A stretch of DNA of 64,000 nt from Pseudomonas sp. BN411 (GTDB lineage Bacteria > Pseudomonadota > Gammaproteobacteria > Pseudomonadales > Pseudomonadaceae). The notes under the pieces are model-generated. The model had not been told where the DNA came from, made no database searches, and saw only the letters and a program-made list of their open reading frames with translations. Position 1 is the stretch's first letter; the number at the start of each line of letters is the position of its first letter. Of the stretch, positions 1 through 9,503 are shown in pieces. The translations under genes were made by a program, and so were the position numbers. Location of the stretch: positions 1 through 64,000 of the forward strand of contig NZ_SSOM01000054.1 of NCBI RefSeq assembly GCF_029871235.1. Reading direction: 5' to 3'.

Positions 1-1874
1 TCGTTGATGTCCGGCACCTTGGAGCAGCCGACGCCCTGGTCGATCCAGCGCACGACATAACCGAGGATGCCCTGGGCGTTGTTGTCCAGTTCGTTCTGGA
101 TCTCGTCCGCGCTCCAGTTGGTGTTCGGCGCCAGCGGAATGGTCAGGATGTCGTCCACCGACGCCGGGGCACGCTTGGCCAGTTCGGCCTGGCGGGCGAA
201 CACGTCGACCTTGTGGTAGTGCAGCGCGTGCAGGGTGGCGGCGGTCGGCGACGGCACCCAGGCGGTGTTGGCGCCGGCCAGCGGGTGGCCGATCTTCTGC
301 TCGAGCATGGCGGCCATCAGGTCCGGCATGGCCCACATGCCTTTGCCGATCTGCGCTTTGCCTTGCAGGCCGGTAGCCAGGCCGATGTCCACGTTGCTGT
401 TCTCGTAGGCGCCGATCCACTTCTCGTTCTTCATGGCGCCCTTGCGCACCACGGCGCCGGCTTCCATCGAGGTGTGGATTTCGTCACCGGTGCGGTCGAG
501 GAAGCCGGTGTTGATGAACACCACGCGCTCGGCAGCGGCCTTGATGCAGGCCTTCAGGTTGACGGTGGTGCGGCGCTCCTCATCCATGATGCCGACCTTC
601 AGGGTGTTGCGCGGCAGGCCCAGCACGTCTTCTACGCGGCCGAAGATTTCGGTGGCGAAGGCCACCTCGATCGGGCCGTGCATCTTCGGCTTCACGATGT
701 ACATGGAGCCGGTGCGGGTGTTCTTGCGGCTGGTGTTGCCCTTCAGGTTGTGCAGCGCGATCAGGCCGGTGAACAGGCCGTCCTGGATGCCTTCCGGTAC
801 TTCGTTGCCCGCGGCGTCGAGGATGGCCGGGTTGGTCATCAGGTGACCGACGTTGCGCACGAACAGCAGGGAACGGCCGTGCAGAGTCAGCTCGGAGCCA
901 TCGGCCTTGCTGTAGACGCGGTCCGGATTCATGGTGCGGGTGAAGGTCTGGCCGCCCTTGCTGACGGATTCAGCCAGGTCGCCCTTCATCAGGCCGAGCC
1001 AGTTGCGGTAGACCACGACCTTGTCGTCGGCATCGACGGCGGCGACGGAGTCTTCGCAGTCCATGATGGTGGTCAGCGCGGATTCCATCAGCACGTCTTT
1101 CACGCCGGCGGCGTCGGTCTGGCCGATCGGGCTGGTCGGGTCGATCTGGATTTCGAAGTGCAGGCCGTTGTGCTTCAGCAGCACGGCGGCCGGCTTGGCG
1201 GCCTCGCCCTGCAAGGCGATGAACTGGTCGGCGTTTTTCAGGCCGACTTCGCTACCGTTCTTCAGGGTCACGGCCAACTGGCCGTTCTTCACGGCGTAGG
1301 CGGTGGCGTCGACGTGGGAAGCACCCTCCAGCGGCGCGGCTTCGTCGAGGAAGGCGCGGGCGAAGGCGATCACCTTGTCACCGCGAACCTTGTTGTAGCC
1401 CTTGCCCTTCTCGGCGCCACCGTCTTCGCTGATGGCGTCGGTGCCGTAGAGCGCATCGTAGAGCGAACCCCAGCGCGCGTTGGCGGCGTTCAGGGCGAAA
1501 CGTGCGTTCATCACCGGCACGACCAGCTGCGGGCCGGCCATGGTGGCGATTTCTTCGTCGACATTCTGGGTCGTGGCCTGGAAGTCGGCCGGTTCCGGCA
1601 GCAGGTAGCCGATCTCCTGGAGGAACGCCTTGTAGGCCACGGCGTCGTGGGCCTGGCCGGCACGGGCCTGGTGCCAGGCGTCGATCTTGGCCTGCAGTTC
1701 ATCGCGTTTGGCGAGGAGGGCTTTGTTCTTCGGAGCCAGGTCATTGATGACGGCTTCCACACCGGCCCAGAACTGCTCGGCCGCAATGCCGGTTCCGGGG
1801 ATGGCTTCGTTGTTCACGAAGTCGAACAGGACTCTGGCGACCTGAAGGCCACCGACTTGAACGCGCTCAGTCAT
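1..1874 (-). CDS. glcB: Malate synthase G (3' end beyond window)
   Basis: Condenses glyoxylate with acetyl-CoA to malate in the glyoxylate shunt and glycolate use; cytosolic monomer. The reverse-strand frame starts [19 protein letters not shown] and runs without a stop for 624 codons to the window edge. The G isoform is usually about 725 residues, so roughly the last 100 are missing. Family-typical stretches are visible, such as [19 protein letters not shown] and [19 protein letters not shown]. The ATG at 1874 is the natural start for the family. Divergent from the acetyltransferase at 2183, as in P. aeruginosa. Identification is secure; only the C-terminal domain is unseen. Confidence 0.96.
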   Translation of the reverse strand, partial: MTERVQVGGLQVARVLFDFVNNEAIPGTGIAAEQFWAGVEAVINDLAPKNKALLAKRDELQAKIDAWHQARAGQAHDAVAYKAFLQEIGYLLPEPADFQATTQNVDEEIATMAGPQLVVPVMNARFALNAANARWGSLYDALYGTDAISEDGGAEKGKGYNKVRGDKVIAFARAFLDEAAPLEGASHVDATAYAVKNGQLAVTLKNGSEVGLKNADQFIALQGEAAKPAAVLLKHNGLHFEIQIDPTSPIGQTDAAGVKDVLMESALTTIMDCEDSVAAVDADDKVVVYRNWLGLMKGDLAESVSKGGQTFTRTMNPDRVYSKADGSELTLHGRSLLFVRNVGHLMTNPAILDAAGNEVPEGIQDGLFTGLIALHNLKGNTSRKNTRTGSMYIVKPKMHGPIEVAFATEIFGRVEDVLGLPRNTLKVGIMDEERRTTVNLKACIKAAAERVVFINTGFLDRTGDEIHTSMEAGAVVRKGAMKNEKWIGAYENSNVDIGLATGLQGKAQIGKGMWAMPDLMAAMLEQKIGHPLAGANTAWVPSPTAATLHALHYHKVDVFARQAELAKRAPASVDDILTIPLAPNTNWSADEIQNELDNNAQGILGYVVRWIDQGVGCSKVPDIN

Positions 1875-2182
1875 TGCTTGCCTCACTCTGCTCAATATCC
1901 GCTCGGACCGGGGGTTTCCCTTCTTGTAGTCCGAAGCGCGGCATACTACATGAAGCCGTCGTGAAAATCAGTGGGGTCGCGTCGCTATGCGACTAAAAGC
2001 TGCTTTACGGTCACAACGGCGGGCAGAATGTTCTCAAAAAACTGGCGCTTTGTTCCAGTTAAATCTGAAAAATGTACACGATTTGTTTTTCAGAGAAACT
2101 GCGACAGGCCGTCGCACGCGATTCTGCGCGGGTTCTCGGGGGCTTTCCTATACTCCTGCGAATTCGTCCCTGGAGTCGTCTC
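1875..2182. promoter_or_regulatory. Divergent glcB / acetyltransferase intergenic region
   Basis: 308 bp with no gene; it must hold both divergent promoters. Visible elements are an 8-bp inverted repeat (CTGAAAAA at 2065-2072, TTTTTCAG at 2086-2093), a short GTCGC-TAT-GCGAC palindrome at 1981-1993, and a plausible -10 hexamer TATACT at 2149-2154 facing the acetyltransferase. No convincing -35 partner was found. No known operator was recognised. Confidence 0.4.
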
Positions 2183-2629
2183 ATGCCTGTAAATGCCGTC
2201 ACGTTCAGCGATCTTGATGATCTGTCCGCACTTTTCGCCGGCTACCTGGAGTTCTATCAGGTCCCCCGGCCCCTGGCGGAAATCCGTTCCTTCCTCGAAC
2301 AGCGCCTGGATCGCGGCGACTCGACCCTGTTCATCGCCCGTGACAGTGACGGAACGCCCCTGGGCTTCACCCAGCTCTATCCCTTTCTCTCATCGCTGGC
2401 GCTGGCACCGGCCTGGTTGTTGAGCGATCTTTATGTAGTGCCTGCCGCCCGGCGCCAGGGCGTCGGTGAGGACCTGATGAACGCCGCCCGCGCTCACGCC
2501 GAACGCACCGGCGCCTGCGGCATCCAGTTGGAAACCGCGAAGACCAACCTTGCCGGTCAGGCGTTGTACGAGCGACTGGGTTATGTGCGGGATGAGGTTT
2601 TCTTCACCTACTGGCTGAGCCTGGCCTGA
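2183..2629 (+). CDS. GNAT-family N-acetyltransferase
   Basis: 148-residue single-domain acetyltransferase. The acetyl-CoA pyrophosphate loop is visible as VVPAARRQGVGEDLMNAAR near residue 90, followed by the usual ELETAKTN-like strand (GIQLETAKTNLAGQALYERLGY) that closes the GNAT fold. The start is taken as the ATG at 2183 (MPVNAVTFSDLDDL); the frame stays open upstream, but the extra residues look non-coding. Substrate unknown. Its place next to glcB is shared with P. aeruginosa, so it is a conserved neighbour rather than an insertion. Confidence 0.85.
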   Translation: MPVNAVTFSDLDDLSALFAGYLEFYQVPRPLAEIRSFLEQRLDRGDSTLFIARDSDGTPLGFTQLYPFLSSLALAPAWLLSDLYVVPAARRQGVGEDLMNAARAHAERTGACGIQLETAKTNLAGQALYERLGYVRDEVFFTYWLSLA

Positions 2630-2666
2630 CGCCCGGCGCCGGTTGCCTACAGAGAAGGAGTCGAGC

Positions 2667-3185
2667 GTGGATCATCTGGTACTTACGGTCATAGCGGCGG
2701 ACCAGCCGGGTCTGGTGGAACGCGTCGCGCAGTGCATCGCCGCCCACGGCGGCAACTGGCTGGAAAGCCGCATGTCGCGCATGGCCGGGCAATTCGCCGG
2801 GATATTGCGCGTAGCGGTCCCGGCCGAAGGCTACGACGAGCTGGTAGAGGGATTGCAGGGCCTCAGCGCCCACGGCATCCGGGTGATGCTGGCGCAGAGC
2901 GGCATCGAACCGGCCTGCACCTGGAAGCCAATCCTGCTGGATCTGGTGGGTAACGATCGACCGGGCATCGTCCGGGACATCACGCGCCTACTGGCGGAAC
3001 TGGGGGTGAACCTGGAAAGCCTGATCACCGAGGTGATGCCGGCACCCATGAGCAGCGAGCCGCTGTTCCATGCCGAAGCCGTGCTGGCGGTTCCGCTGAC
3101 CCTGTCGCTGGACGTGTTGCAGGCCAAGCTGGAGGGGTTGGCGGACGAGCTGATGGTGGAGCTGAACCTGCATCAGGAGAAGTGA
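2667..3185 (+). CDS. Tandem-ACT protein, GcvR-like regulator
   Basis: 172 residues consisting of two ACT domains (about 1-80 and 90-170). The first begins DHLVLTVIAADQPGLVERV, the second ILLDLVGNDRPGIVRDITR; both carry the DxPG turn that binds amino acids. This is the layout of the glycine cleavage repressor GcvR and its homologues, which act by protein contact rather than DNA binding. I choose the GTG at 2667 because an AGAAGGAG ribosome site ends 6 nt before it; an in-frame ATG at 2643 lacks a site. The true partner and ligand cannot be read from sequence. Confidence 0.8.
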   Translation: MDHLVLTVIAADQPGLVERVAQCIAAHGGNWLESRMSRMAGQFAGILRVAVPAEGYDELVEGLQGLSAHGIRVMLAQSGIEPACTWKPILLDLVGNDRPGIVRDITRLLAELGVNLESLITEVMPAPMSSEPLFHAEAVLAVPLTLSLDVLQAKLEGLADELMVELNLHQEK

Positions 3186-3191
3186 GCGCGC

Positions 3192-3222
3192 GGGTGGAAA
3201 TTCACTTGGCGGATTTCCACCC
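3192..3222. terminator. Hairpin between convergent genes
   Basis: A perfect 10-bp inverted repeat (GGGTGGAAAT at 3192-3201, ATTTCCACCC at 3213-3222) sits between the convergent ACT-protein and rarD genes. It has no T-run on either side, so it is either a weak bidirectional terminator or an RNA-stabilising hairpin. Confidence 0.5.
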
Positions 3223-3255
3223 CACGCCCGAAGCCGGCCTTGCCACCGGCGAGGT

Positions 3256-4143
3256 TCAGAAATTACGCCGCAGGGTGAGCCAGGCGTCGACGCTGTAGAT
3301 GGCCAGGCCCGCCCAGATGAAGAAGAAGGCCAGCAGCTTGCTCGGGTCGAAATGCTCGTCGAAGAGGAAGATCGCCTGAAGCATCACCAGGGTCGGCGCC
3401 AGGTACTGGAGGAAGCCGAGGGTGGTGTAAGGCAGGTTGCGAGCGGCGGCGTTGAAGCACACCAGTGGCACCAGCGTGATCGGGCCGGCCGCCATGAGCC
3501 AGAGGGCTTCGGGGCTGCCCCAGAAACTGGCCTGCGCCGAGGCGGCAGTCGGATTCAGCAGCAGCCAGCCAACCGCCAGCGGCAAGAGCAACCAGGTTTC
3601 CACCACCAGGCCGGGCAGGGCCGCCACCGGTGCCTGCTTGCGGATCAGCCCGTAGAATCCGAAGGTCAGCGCCAGGGTGAGGGAAACCCAGGGCAGCGCG
3701 CCCACCTGCCAGATCTGCTGGGCAACGCCCGCCGCTGCCAATAGCACCGCCAGCCACTGCAACCGACGCAGGCGCTCGCCGAGAATCAGCATCCCCAGCA
3801 GCACATTCACCAGCGGGTTGATGTAGTAGCCCAGGCTGGCTTCCAGCATCCGACCGTTGTTTACCGCCCAGACATACACCAGCCAGTTGGCGGCGATGAG
3901 CATGCCGCTGGCGGCCAGCACGCCGAAGCGTTTGGGATTCTCCCGCAGTTCGCGGAACCAGCCGGGGTGCTTCCACACCAGCAGTAGCGCTGCGCCGAAC
4001 AGGGCGGACCAGATGGCCCGGTGAACGATGATTTCCAGTGCAGGAACGCTCTGGATGGCTTTGAAGTAGAGCGGAAAGAGTCCCCAGATGATGTAGGCGG
4101 AGAGCCCCAGGATGTACCCGCGGCGCGGGTCGGCGGTGGCCAT
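3256..4143 (-). CDS. rarD: RarD-type EamA-family transporter
   Basis: 295 residues, about ten predicted membrane segments, opening RGYILGLSAYIIWGLFPLYFKA as in RarD. EamA/DMT transporters are inner-membrane metabolite exporters; RarD was named for a chloramphenicol-sensitivity phenotype and its physiological substrate is unsettled. Two EamA repeats are visible, roughly residues 10-140 and 150-285. Starts at the ATG at 4143. Convergent with the ACT gene and transcribed alone. Family call firm, substrate unknown. Confidence 0.88.
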   Translation of the reverse strand: MATADPRRGYILGLSAYIIWGLFPLYFKAIQSVPALEIIVHRAIWSALFGAALLLVWKHPGWFRELRENPKRFGVLAASGMLIAANWLVYVWAVNNGRMLEASLGYYINPLVNVLLGMLILGERLRRLQWLAVLLAAAGVAQQIWQVGALPWVSLTLALTFGFYGLIRKQAPVAALPGLVVETWLLLPLAVGWLLLNPTAASAQASFWGSPEALWLMAAGPITLVPLVCFNAAARNLPYTTLGFLQYLAPTLVMLQAIFLFDEHFDPSKLLAFFFIWAGLAIYSVDAWLTLRRNF

Positions 4144-4307
4144 GAAGGTTCCTTGCTTAGGCAGCTAACGAGTGGTGCGACATTCTAGTTGGCGCCGTCG
4201 GGGCTTGTCTGTGTGCTCAGGTTTTTTCCGTGGGGATGGGCAAGCGGAAAGCGTAAGGGGTTCTTTACGGCGGGAGCAGCTTGCCCTGTGGGTGGTGGGG
4301 GCAGTCA

Positions 4308-4363
4308 GTAGGGTGGGCTTCAGCCCACCATCGGAGGTCAGCGTGGGCTGAAGCCCACCCTAC
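4308..4363. repeat. Inverted-repeat (REP-like) element
   Basis: A long palindrome: GTAGGGTGGGCTTCAGCCCA begins at 4308 and its complement ends GTAG-wards at 4363 (TGGGCTGAAGCCCACCCTAC), with a 14-nt centre. Each arm also contains its own small palindrome (GGGCTTCAGCCC). It lies just 3' of srkA and may double as its terminator. The GTAGGGTGG edge is shared with the elements at 26.80 and 53.12 kb. Confidence 0.75.
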
Positions 4364-4385
4364 CGGCTCCGGAGCTGGAATTTGC

Positions 4386-5360
4386 TCAGAACAGCTTCAA
4401 CGGCTCTTCGTCCAGCGCCGCCAGTTGTTCGCGCAGGGTGAGGATCTGGTCGCCCCAGTAGCGCTCGCTGCCGAACCAGGAGAAATGCATGGGGAAGGCC
4501 GGGTCGTCCCAGCGGCGGGCGATCCAGGCGCTGTGGTGCATGAGGCGCAGGGTGCGCAGGCCTTCGATCAGCGGGAGCTCGCGCGGGTCGAAGTCGTGGA
4601 ACTCCTGGTAGCCGTCCACCAGCTCGGCGAGTTGGCCGAGGCGTTCGTGGCGCTCGCCGGCGAGCATCATCCACAGGTCCTGAACCGCCGGGCCCATGCG
4701 GCAGTCGTCCAGGTCCACCATATGGAAGATTTCGTCGCGGCACAGCAGGTTGCCGGGGTGGCAGTCGCCGTGCAGGCGGATGGGCTGGTAACGCACGTGC
4801 GCGAACACGGCATCCAGGCGCTTGAGCAGGTCGCGGGCGACCGACTCATAGGCCGGCAACAGGCTGCGAGGAATGAAGCCGCCTTCCAGCAGCGTGGCCA
4901 GGGACTGATGGCCGAAGTTATCCACCGCCAGGGTTTCCCGATGCTCGAAGGGACGGGTCGCGCCCACCGCATGAAGGCGGCCGAGGAGCTGACCGAGGCG
5001 GAAAAGCTGGTCCAGGTTGCCGGGCTCGGGCGCACGCCCGCCACGGCGAGGGAAGAGGGCGAAGCGGAATCCGGCGTGTTCGAACAGACTTTCACCATCG
5101 CGCAGCAGTGGTGCCACGACGGGCACTTCGCATTCCGCCAATTCGGCGCTGAAGCTGTGCTCCTCGCGGATCGCGGCGTCGCTCCAGCGCTGCGGTCGAT
5201 AGAACTTGGCGATCAGCGGCTCAGCGTCTTCGATGCCCACTTGGTACACGCGGTTCTCGTAGCTGTTCAGCGCGAGGATGCGTGCGTCGCTGAGGAAGCC
5301 GAGGCTTTCAACGGCATCCAGTACCAGGTCGGGGGTGAGGTCATCGAAGGGGTGGGACAT
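4386..5360 (-). CDS. srkA: Stress response kinase A (YihE/SrkA)
   Basis: 324 residues, the usual length. Choline-kinase-like fold with a clear catalytic loop RLHGDCHPGNLL (around residue 200) and a metal-binding DLDD a few residues later. In E. coli this protein Ser/Thr kinase protects against stress-induced death and counters MazEF-linked killing. Starts MSHPFDDLTPDLVLDAVESLG at 5360. Followed closely on the same strand by the REP-like palindrome. Strong family match. Confidence 0.92.
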   Translation of the reverse strand: MSHPFDDLTPDLVLDAVESLGFLSDARILALNSYENRVYQVGIEDAEPLIAKFYRPQRWSDAAIREEHSFSAELAECEVPVVAPLLRDGESLFEHAGFRFALFPRRGGRAPEPGNLDQLFRLGQLLGRLHAVGATRPFEHRETLAVDNFGHQSLATLLEGGFIPRSLLPAYESVARDLLKRLDAVFAHVRYQPIRLHGDCHPGNLLCRDEIFHMVDLDDCRMGPAVQDLWMMLAGERHERLGQLAELVDGYQEFHDFDPRELPLIEGLRTLRLMHHSAWIARRWDDPAFPMHFSWFGSERYWGDQILTLREQLAALDEEPLKLF

Positions 5361-5429
5361 GAGTGGCTCCGGCAGTCAGGCGCCCAGTCTATCCCTGCCG
5401 GCGATTTGCTGCGCGTTGGAATAAGGGCC

Positions 5430-6194
5430 TCAGAGCGCGGTGCCGAGCAGTACCTGGCCAGGGGCGAACTGTGCGCGGACTTCGTCGCCGGGCTTGAGGC
5501 CGGGCTGTGCCAGGCGCTCGGGTTCGACCAGGGCACAGAGGGTCTGGCCGCTGGCCAGGGCGATGCGGACTTCGCTGGGGCCGTCGGCGGCGTCGAGGAT
5601 TTCCTCGATCCGGCCCTGCAACTGGTTCAGTGATTCGTCGCCCGGTTCGGAAAGCGGCTGCAGGCGCAGCCAGCCGGCCTTGATCAGCGCCACCACGCCG
5701 CGGCCCGGGGCCAGTTCCAGCTTTTCGGTGCTGTCGCGGGTGATCTGTGCCAGCAGGCGGGCGCCTCCGGCCAGTTCGATCTTCACCAGGTCATTGCGGC
5801 CCTTGGGCTGGATGTCGAGCACTCGGCCGCTCAGTTGATTGCGAGCGCTGGTGCGCAGCATGAGGCGGCCCAGCAGCTCAAGGTCCTGTTCGCTTTCGGC
5901 ACTTTCCAGCAGGCGCGCTTGCAGGCTTTCCAGGCGCTTGTAGAGCGCCAGCAGGCGCTCGCCCTCGGCGGACAGTCGTGCACCGCCACCACCCTTGCCC
6001 CCCACCGAGCGTTCCACCAGGGGCCGCTCGGCGAGGTTGTTCAGCTCGTCGATGGCGTCCCACGCGGCCTTGTAGCTCAGCCCGGCGGCCTTGGCAGCGC
6101 GGGTGATCGAACCTTGCACGGCGATCTGCTCCAGCAGCGCCAGACGCTGCGGGCGGCGGGTGAGTTGCTGGGTGAGGGCGCTGGTCAGGCTCAT
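5430..6194 (-). CDS. modE: ModE-family molybdate-responsive regulator
   Basis: 254 residues. N-terminal winged helix (about 15-85) with the ModE signature GSITRAAKAAGLSYKAAWDA and the KGGGGARLS wing. Then two Mop/TOBE domains (about 114-175 and 188-254) that bind molybdate, e.g. SARNQLSGRVLDIQPKGRND. ModE represses molybdate uptake genes and tunes molybdoenzyme genes. No modABC is present here, so it acts at a distance. Start ATG at 6194. Confidence 0.9.
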   Translation of the reverse strand: MSLTSALTQQLTRRPQRLALLEQIAVQGSITRAAKAAGLSYKAAWDAIDELNNLAERPLVERSVGGKGGGGARLSAEGERLLALYKRLESLQARLLESAESEQDLELLGRLMLRTSARNQLSGRVLDIQPKGRNDLVKIELAGGARLLAQITRDSTEKLELAPGRGVVALIKAGWLRLQPLSEPGDESLNQLQGRIEEILDAADGPSEVRIALASGQTLCALVEPERLAQPGLKPGDEVRAQFAPGQVLLGTAL

Positions 6195-6259
6195 GGGCAG
6201 GCCGATCGTCAGGGGTTCTGGCGCGCAGGCTGCGCCCGCGGGCCCATCGCGTCAAGCCT

Positions 6260-6988
6260 TCAACGGTCGCCAGGGCGGGGCGTGCGCGCCAGGCAGTAGA
6301 CGTCCACCCGCGTCGCGCCGGCCCGCTTGAGCAAGCGGGCGAGGAAATGCGCGGTGGTGCCTGTTGTCAGCGCATCGTCCACCAGCGCGACATGCAGGCC
6401 CTTCACATCTGCTCGCGGCGCCAGGGCGAAGGCGTGGCGCAGGTTACGGCGCCGTGCGGCGGCGTCCAGTCCCTGCTGGGGCGGCCCGTCCTCGACTCGC
6501 CGCAACCAGTCATCCTGCAACCTGATGTCCAACCCTTTGCCCAGCCAGCGCGCCAGCATCTGTGCCTGGTTGAAGCCGCGCTTGCGCAGGCGTGGTGGGG
6601 CCAGCGGAACCGGCAGAAGCGCTGATGGGCGCGGCAAACCGTCGTTGAAGGCATGTTCCAGATGGCGCGCGAGCAGCTCTCCGAGGAGACGACCTTGGGG
6701 CCAGTTGCCCTGATGCTTGAAGCGGGTGATCAGGCTGTCCACCGGAAAGCCGTAGCGCCAGACGGCCTCCACCCGGCTGAAGGGCGGCGGCCGTTTCAGG
6801 CATTCGCCGCACGGCAGTCCATGGGTGGGCAAGGGCAGGGCGCACACCGAGCAATGCCCGGCGAGCCAGGGGAGTTCGGCCTCACAACCGCTGCAGATGG
6901 GCAGGCTACCGCCCGGCGCGCGGCAGAGCAGGCAGGTGGGCGTGTGACGAAGCCAGTCCGGCCGCAGCCGGGCGAGCAGAGCGAACAT
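6260..6988 (-). CDS. comF: ComF family protein (phosphoribosyltransferase-like)
   Basis: 242 residues. N-terminal cysteine pairs (CLLC, CSGC, CSVC, CGEC between about 19 and 63) form a zinc-binding region. The C-terminal half has a PRPP-type loop VALVDDALTTGTT (about 206-218). ComF homologues are needed for natural transformation in several bacteria and interact with the DNA-uptake or recombination machinery. Here it lies near the bio region, as in many pseudomonads (GntX position). Start ATG at 6988. Confidence 0.88.
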   Translation of the reverse strand: MFALLARLRPDWLRHTPTCLLCRAPGGSLPICSGCEAELPWLAGHCSVCALPLPTHGLPCGECLKRPPPFSRVEAVWRYGFPVDSLITRFKHQGNWPQGRLLGELLARHLEHAFNDGLPRPSALLPVPLAPPRLRKRGFNQAQMLARWLGKGLDIRLQDDWLRRVEDGPPQQGLDAAARRRNLRHAFALAPRADVKGLHVALVDDALTTGTTAHFLARLLKRAGATRVDVYCLARTPRPGDR

Positions 6989-7012
6989 GGTCCCCTCCGT
7001 GGGACATGGGAT

Positions 7013-7306
7013 TCAGACGATCAGCCAGCTCATCACCACCAGGCCAAGGAAGGTGAGCACCAGGCCGCCAATGATGGACTTGCGAATGAAGGCGCGGATG
7101 CCGCTGTAGAGCAGGAGCAGACCGATAACCAGCAGGAACAGGCTGAAGAAAGACACGTCCATGCCGATGGCCCGCGCCAGCCCGTTGAAAAAGTCGTCGA
7201 TGGCCTGGCCAATGCCGCCCAGCACGCCTGAGAGCAGGTCGACGAAGAAGCGGATGACGGTGCCGATCATCCGGCCGAGCCATTCGAAAAATCCTTCGGT
7301 GCGCAT
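7013..7306 (-). CDS. Small inner-membrane protein, unknown function
   Basis: 97 residues. The N-terminal half is an amphipathic stretch rich in Phe and Gly (GFFEWLGRMIGTVIRFFVD). The C-terminal half has two hydrophobic segments, about 52-68 (FFSLFLLVIGLLLLYSG) and 78-96. The gene ends 24 bp before the comF start on the same strand, so the two may be cotranscribed. No domain recognised. The membrane-spanning pattern and good start context support it as real. Confidence 0.7.
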   Translation of the reverse strand: MRTEGFFEWLGRMIGTVIRFFVDLLSGVLGGIGQAIDDFFNGLARAIGMDVSFFSLFLLVIGLLLLYSGIRAFIRKSIIGGLVLTFLGLVVMSWLIV

Positions 7307-7364
7307 CGCGGTGGGGCTCCTTGGGGTTGTTATGCGCGATTTGAGCGCCGTGGTGGTTCAGGGT

Positions 7365-8282
7365 TCAGCGGCGTGAGCTGCTCAATTGCGGGGCGAGGAA
7401 AGAGTGCCGGAAGTACTCGCGGAAGGCTTTCATCGGCTCGCTGAACTCGCGGTCGCGACGCCAGGCCAGGCCGACGCTCATCGGCGGTACCGGGTCAGTC
7501 AGCGAGAGGGTCTCGATGCGACGGCCCTCCAGCGACCAGGGTCGGTACACCAGGTCAGAGAGGATGGCGACGCCCGAACCGTTGGCAACCATGCTGCGCA
7601 CTGCCTCCACCGAGCTGGTGCGGAGTATCACATTGGGCCTGAAGTCGGTCGACTCCCAGTAGCGCAGGGCAGTCTGGTCCGCTTCGTCCACGGTCAGGAG
7701 GATGAAGGGTTCCCGGGCGACGTCAGCCAGGCCGACAGCGGGGCGCTCGCTCAGCGGATGTCGATTCGGCAGCCAGAGCCGGCGCTCCGAACTGAACAGC
7801 GATTCGGCAGCAATGTCCGGGTGGCGAAGATTGGCCGTGAGCACCACGGCCATGTCTAGCGAGCCATCGACGAGGCCGGCTTCGATGGCTTCGCGCTCCT
7901 GTTCGAACAGGTTCAGCTGGATACCTGGATACCACTGAGCCATGCGTTGCAGGTGATAGGGCAGGAAGTAGCCCATCACCGTGTAGCTGGCCGCCACCTT
8001 CAGGCTGCCCTCGATGCTGGTATCCGGCAGCGGGCTCTTCAGGGCGTCCTCGACACTGCGCAGGATCGAGTAAGCGTGGTTGAGGAAGTGCCGACCGCTG
8101 TCGGTCAGGGTCATGCCCTGAGGCGAGCGGATGAACAGGCTCACCCCCAGCAGACCTTCCAGTTCCTGGATGGCGCTGGTGACCGCCGACTGCGAGATGT
8201 TCAGGTGGATGGCGGCCTGGGAGATCTGCCCGACCTCGGCGGTGGCGACGAAATAGCGGACCTGGCGAAGGGTGAATGCCAT
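7365..8282 (-). CDS. LysR-family transcriptional regulator
   Basis: 305 residues. The winged helix at 1-60 has the LysR signature [20 protein letters not shown]; an effector-binding domain follows (about 90-295). It is transcribed divergently from pxpA with a 126-bp gap, so the simplest inference is that it controls the pxp/biotin-carboxylase operon in response to the operon's substrate. The gap contains two near-repeats, TATCGAT and TATCGAA, about 25 bp apart, which could be part of its site. Start ATG at 8282. Confidence 0.88.
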   Translation of the reverse strand: MAFTLRQVRYFVATAEVGQISQAAIHLNISQSAVTSAIQELEGLLGVSLFIRSPQGMTLTDSGRHFLNHAYSILRSVEDALKSPLPDTSIEGSLKVAASYTVMGYFLPYHLQRMAQWYPGIQLNLFEQEREAIEAGLVDGSLDMAVVLTANLRHPDIAAESLFSSERRLWLPNRHPLSERPAVGLADVAREPFILLTVDEADQTALRYWESTDFRPNVILRTSSVEAVRSMVANGSGVAILSDLVYRPWSLEGRRIETLSLTDPVPPMSVGLAWRRDREFSEPMKAFREYFRHSFLAPQLSSSRR

Positions 8283-8408
8283 GGGAAACCTGTCGGTGGG
8301 GGTATCGATTTTTCAGAAACCAGTCTATCGAATAATAAATCTTCCCAATACCTCGGGCCGCTTTTAACGTTTTGTCATCGACATCCAACAACACGAGGCA
8401 AGCAGGCG

Positions 8409-9167
8409 ATGACCGAGGTCGACCTCAATTCCGACATGGGCGAAGGGTTCGGTCCATGGACCATTGGCGATGGCGTCGACGCCCAGATCATGCCCCTGAT
8501 CAGCAGCGCCAACATCGCCACCGGTTTCCATGCCGGTGACCCCAACATCATGTTGCGCACCATCGAGATGGCGCAGCAGCACGGCGTCGGCATCGGCGCT
8601 CACCCGGGCTTTCGCGACCTGGTCGGCTTTGGCCGCCGGCACATCAATGCGCCGGCCCAGGAGCTGGTCAACGACATGCTCTACCAGCTCGGCGCGCTGC
8701 GTGAGTTCGCCCGCCTGCAGGGTGTGCCGATGCAGCACATCAAGCCCCACGGCGCGCTTTACATGCACCTGGCCCGTGACGAGGAGGCTGCTCGCCTGTT
8801 CGTCTCCACCCTGCGCCGCCTCGACCCCGAGCTGCTGTTGTTCTGCATGGACGGCTCGGCCACCTGCCGTGTCGCCGAGGAACTGGGCCAGCCGGTGGTG
8901 CGCGAGTTTTACGCCGATCGCGAATACGACGCCTCCGGCTCCATCGTGTTCATCCGCCGGGTGACCGCCTGGGACCCGGACCAGGTCGCCGACAAGGTCC
9001 TGCGGGCCTGCCAGGAAGGCGTGGTTCGCACAGTGGACGGCCAGGACATCCCGATCCGCTTCGATTCCGTGTGCATCCACAGCGACACCCCCGGTGCGCT
9101 TGCCCTGGTCCAGCGTACCCGTTCGCGGTTGGAGGCATCCGGTATCGCCATCAGAGCGCCACGTTGA
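8409..9167 (+). CDS. pxpA: 5-oxoprolinase subunit A (LamB/YcsF family)
   Basis: 252 residues. All family signatures are present: [12 protein letters not shown] at the N-terminus, [21 protein letters not shown] and [12 protein letters not shown], and [10 protein letters not shown] near the end. With PxpB and PxpC the family forms an ATP-dependent 5-oxoproline (pyroglutamate) hydrolase. The frame is open far upstream, but the ATG at 8409, preceded by a purine-rich GAGGCAAGCAGG, matches family N-termini. First gene of a six-gene operon; divergent from the LysR gene. See the finding on a possible biotin-dependent variant of the reaction. Confidence 0.92.
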   Translation: MTEVDLNSDMGEGFGPWTIGDGVDAQIMPLISSANIATGFHAGDPNIMLRTIEMAQQHGVGIGAHPGFRDLVGFGRRHINAPAQELVNDMLYQLGALREFARLQGVPMQHIKPHGALYMHLARDEEAARLFVSTLRRLDPELLLFCMDGSATCRVAEELGQPVVREFYADREYDASGSIVFIRRVTAWDPDQVADKVLRACQEGVVRTVDGQDIPIRFDSVCIHSDTPGALALVQRTRSRLEASGIAIRAPR

Positions 9168-9243
9168 ACCGATGACGCCTGGACTACATCGGCAGTAACC
9201 CATTCCAACGCCTGCCCAGACAACGACTACAAGAGGAACAGAC

Positions 9244-9492
9244 ATGGCTGAACATCAGGTGCTTTCGCCGCTCCCGGGGACTTTCTATCGCAAGCCCAGC
9301 CCGGACGCCGCCAACTACGCCAGCGAGGGTGACCTGGTCGCCCCTGGCGCGGCGATCGGGTTGGTCGAAGTGATGAAGCAATTCTCCGAGCTGACCACCG
9401 ACCTGGGCGGTCGGATCCTGGCCTTCCATGCAGAAGATGGTGACCCGGTGGAGCCGGGGCAGTTGCTGGCCGTTATCCAGACAGACGCGTGA
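9244..9492 (+). CDS. Biotin carboxyl carrier (biotinyl-lipoyl) protein
   Basis: 82 residues: little more than one biotinyl domain, with the attachment site VEVMKQF (Lys45). AccB proteins are usually about 150 residues with a Pro/Ala-rich arm; that arm is absent here, so this is a minimal free carrier. It lies between pxpA and a biotin carboxylase gene that begins 11 bp after its stop, so the pair should form a carboxylase half-enzyme. A dedicated carrier for the pxp system is the likeliest role; general fatty-acid synthesis is unlikely. Confidence 0.9.
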   Translation: MAEHQVLSPLPGTFYRKPSPDAANYASEGDLVAPGAAIGLVEVMKQFSELTTDLGGRILAFHAEDGDPVEPGQLLAVIQTDA

Positions 9493-9503
9493 GGAGACGG
9501 GCA

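Noticed and set aside
213-1964. Long open frame antisense to glcB
   Set aside because: High-GC shadow: the reverse strand encodes malate synthase G with recognisable motifs, and the forward product is His/Gly/Val-rich with no domain.
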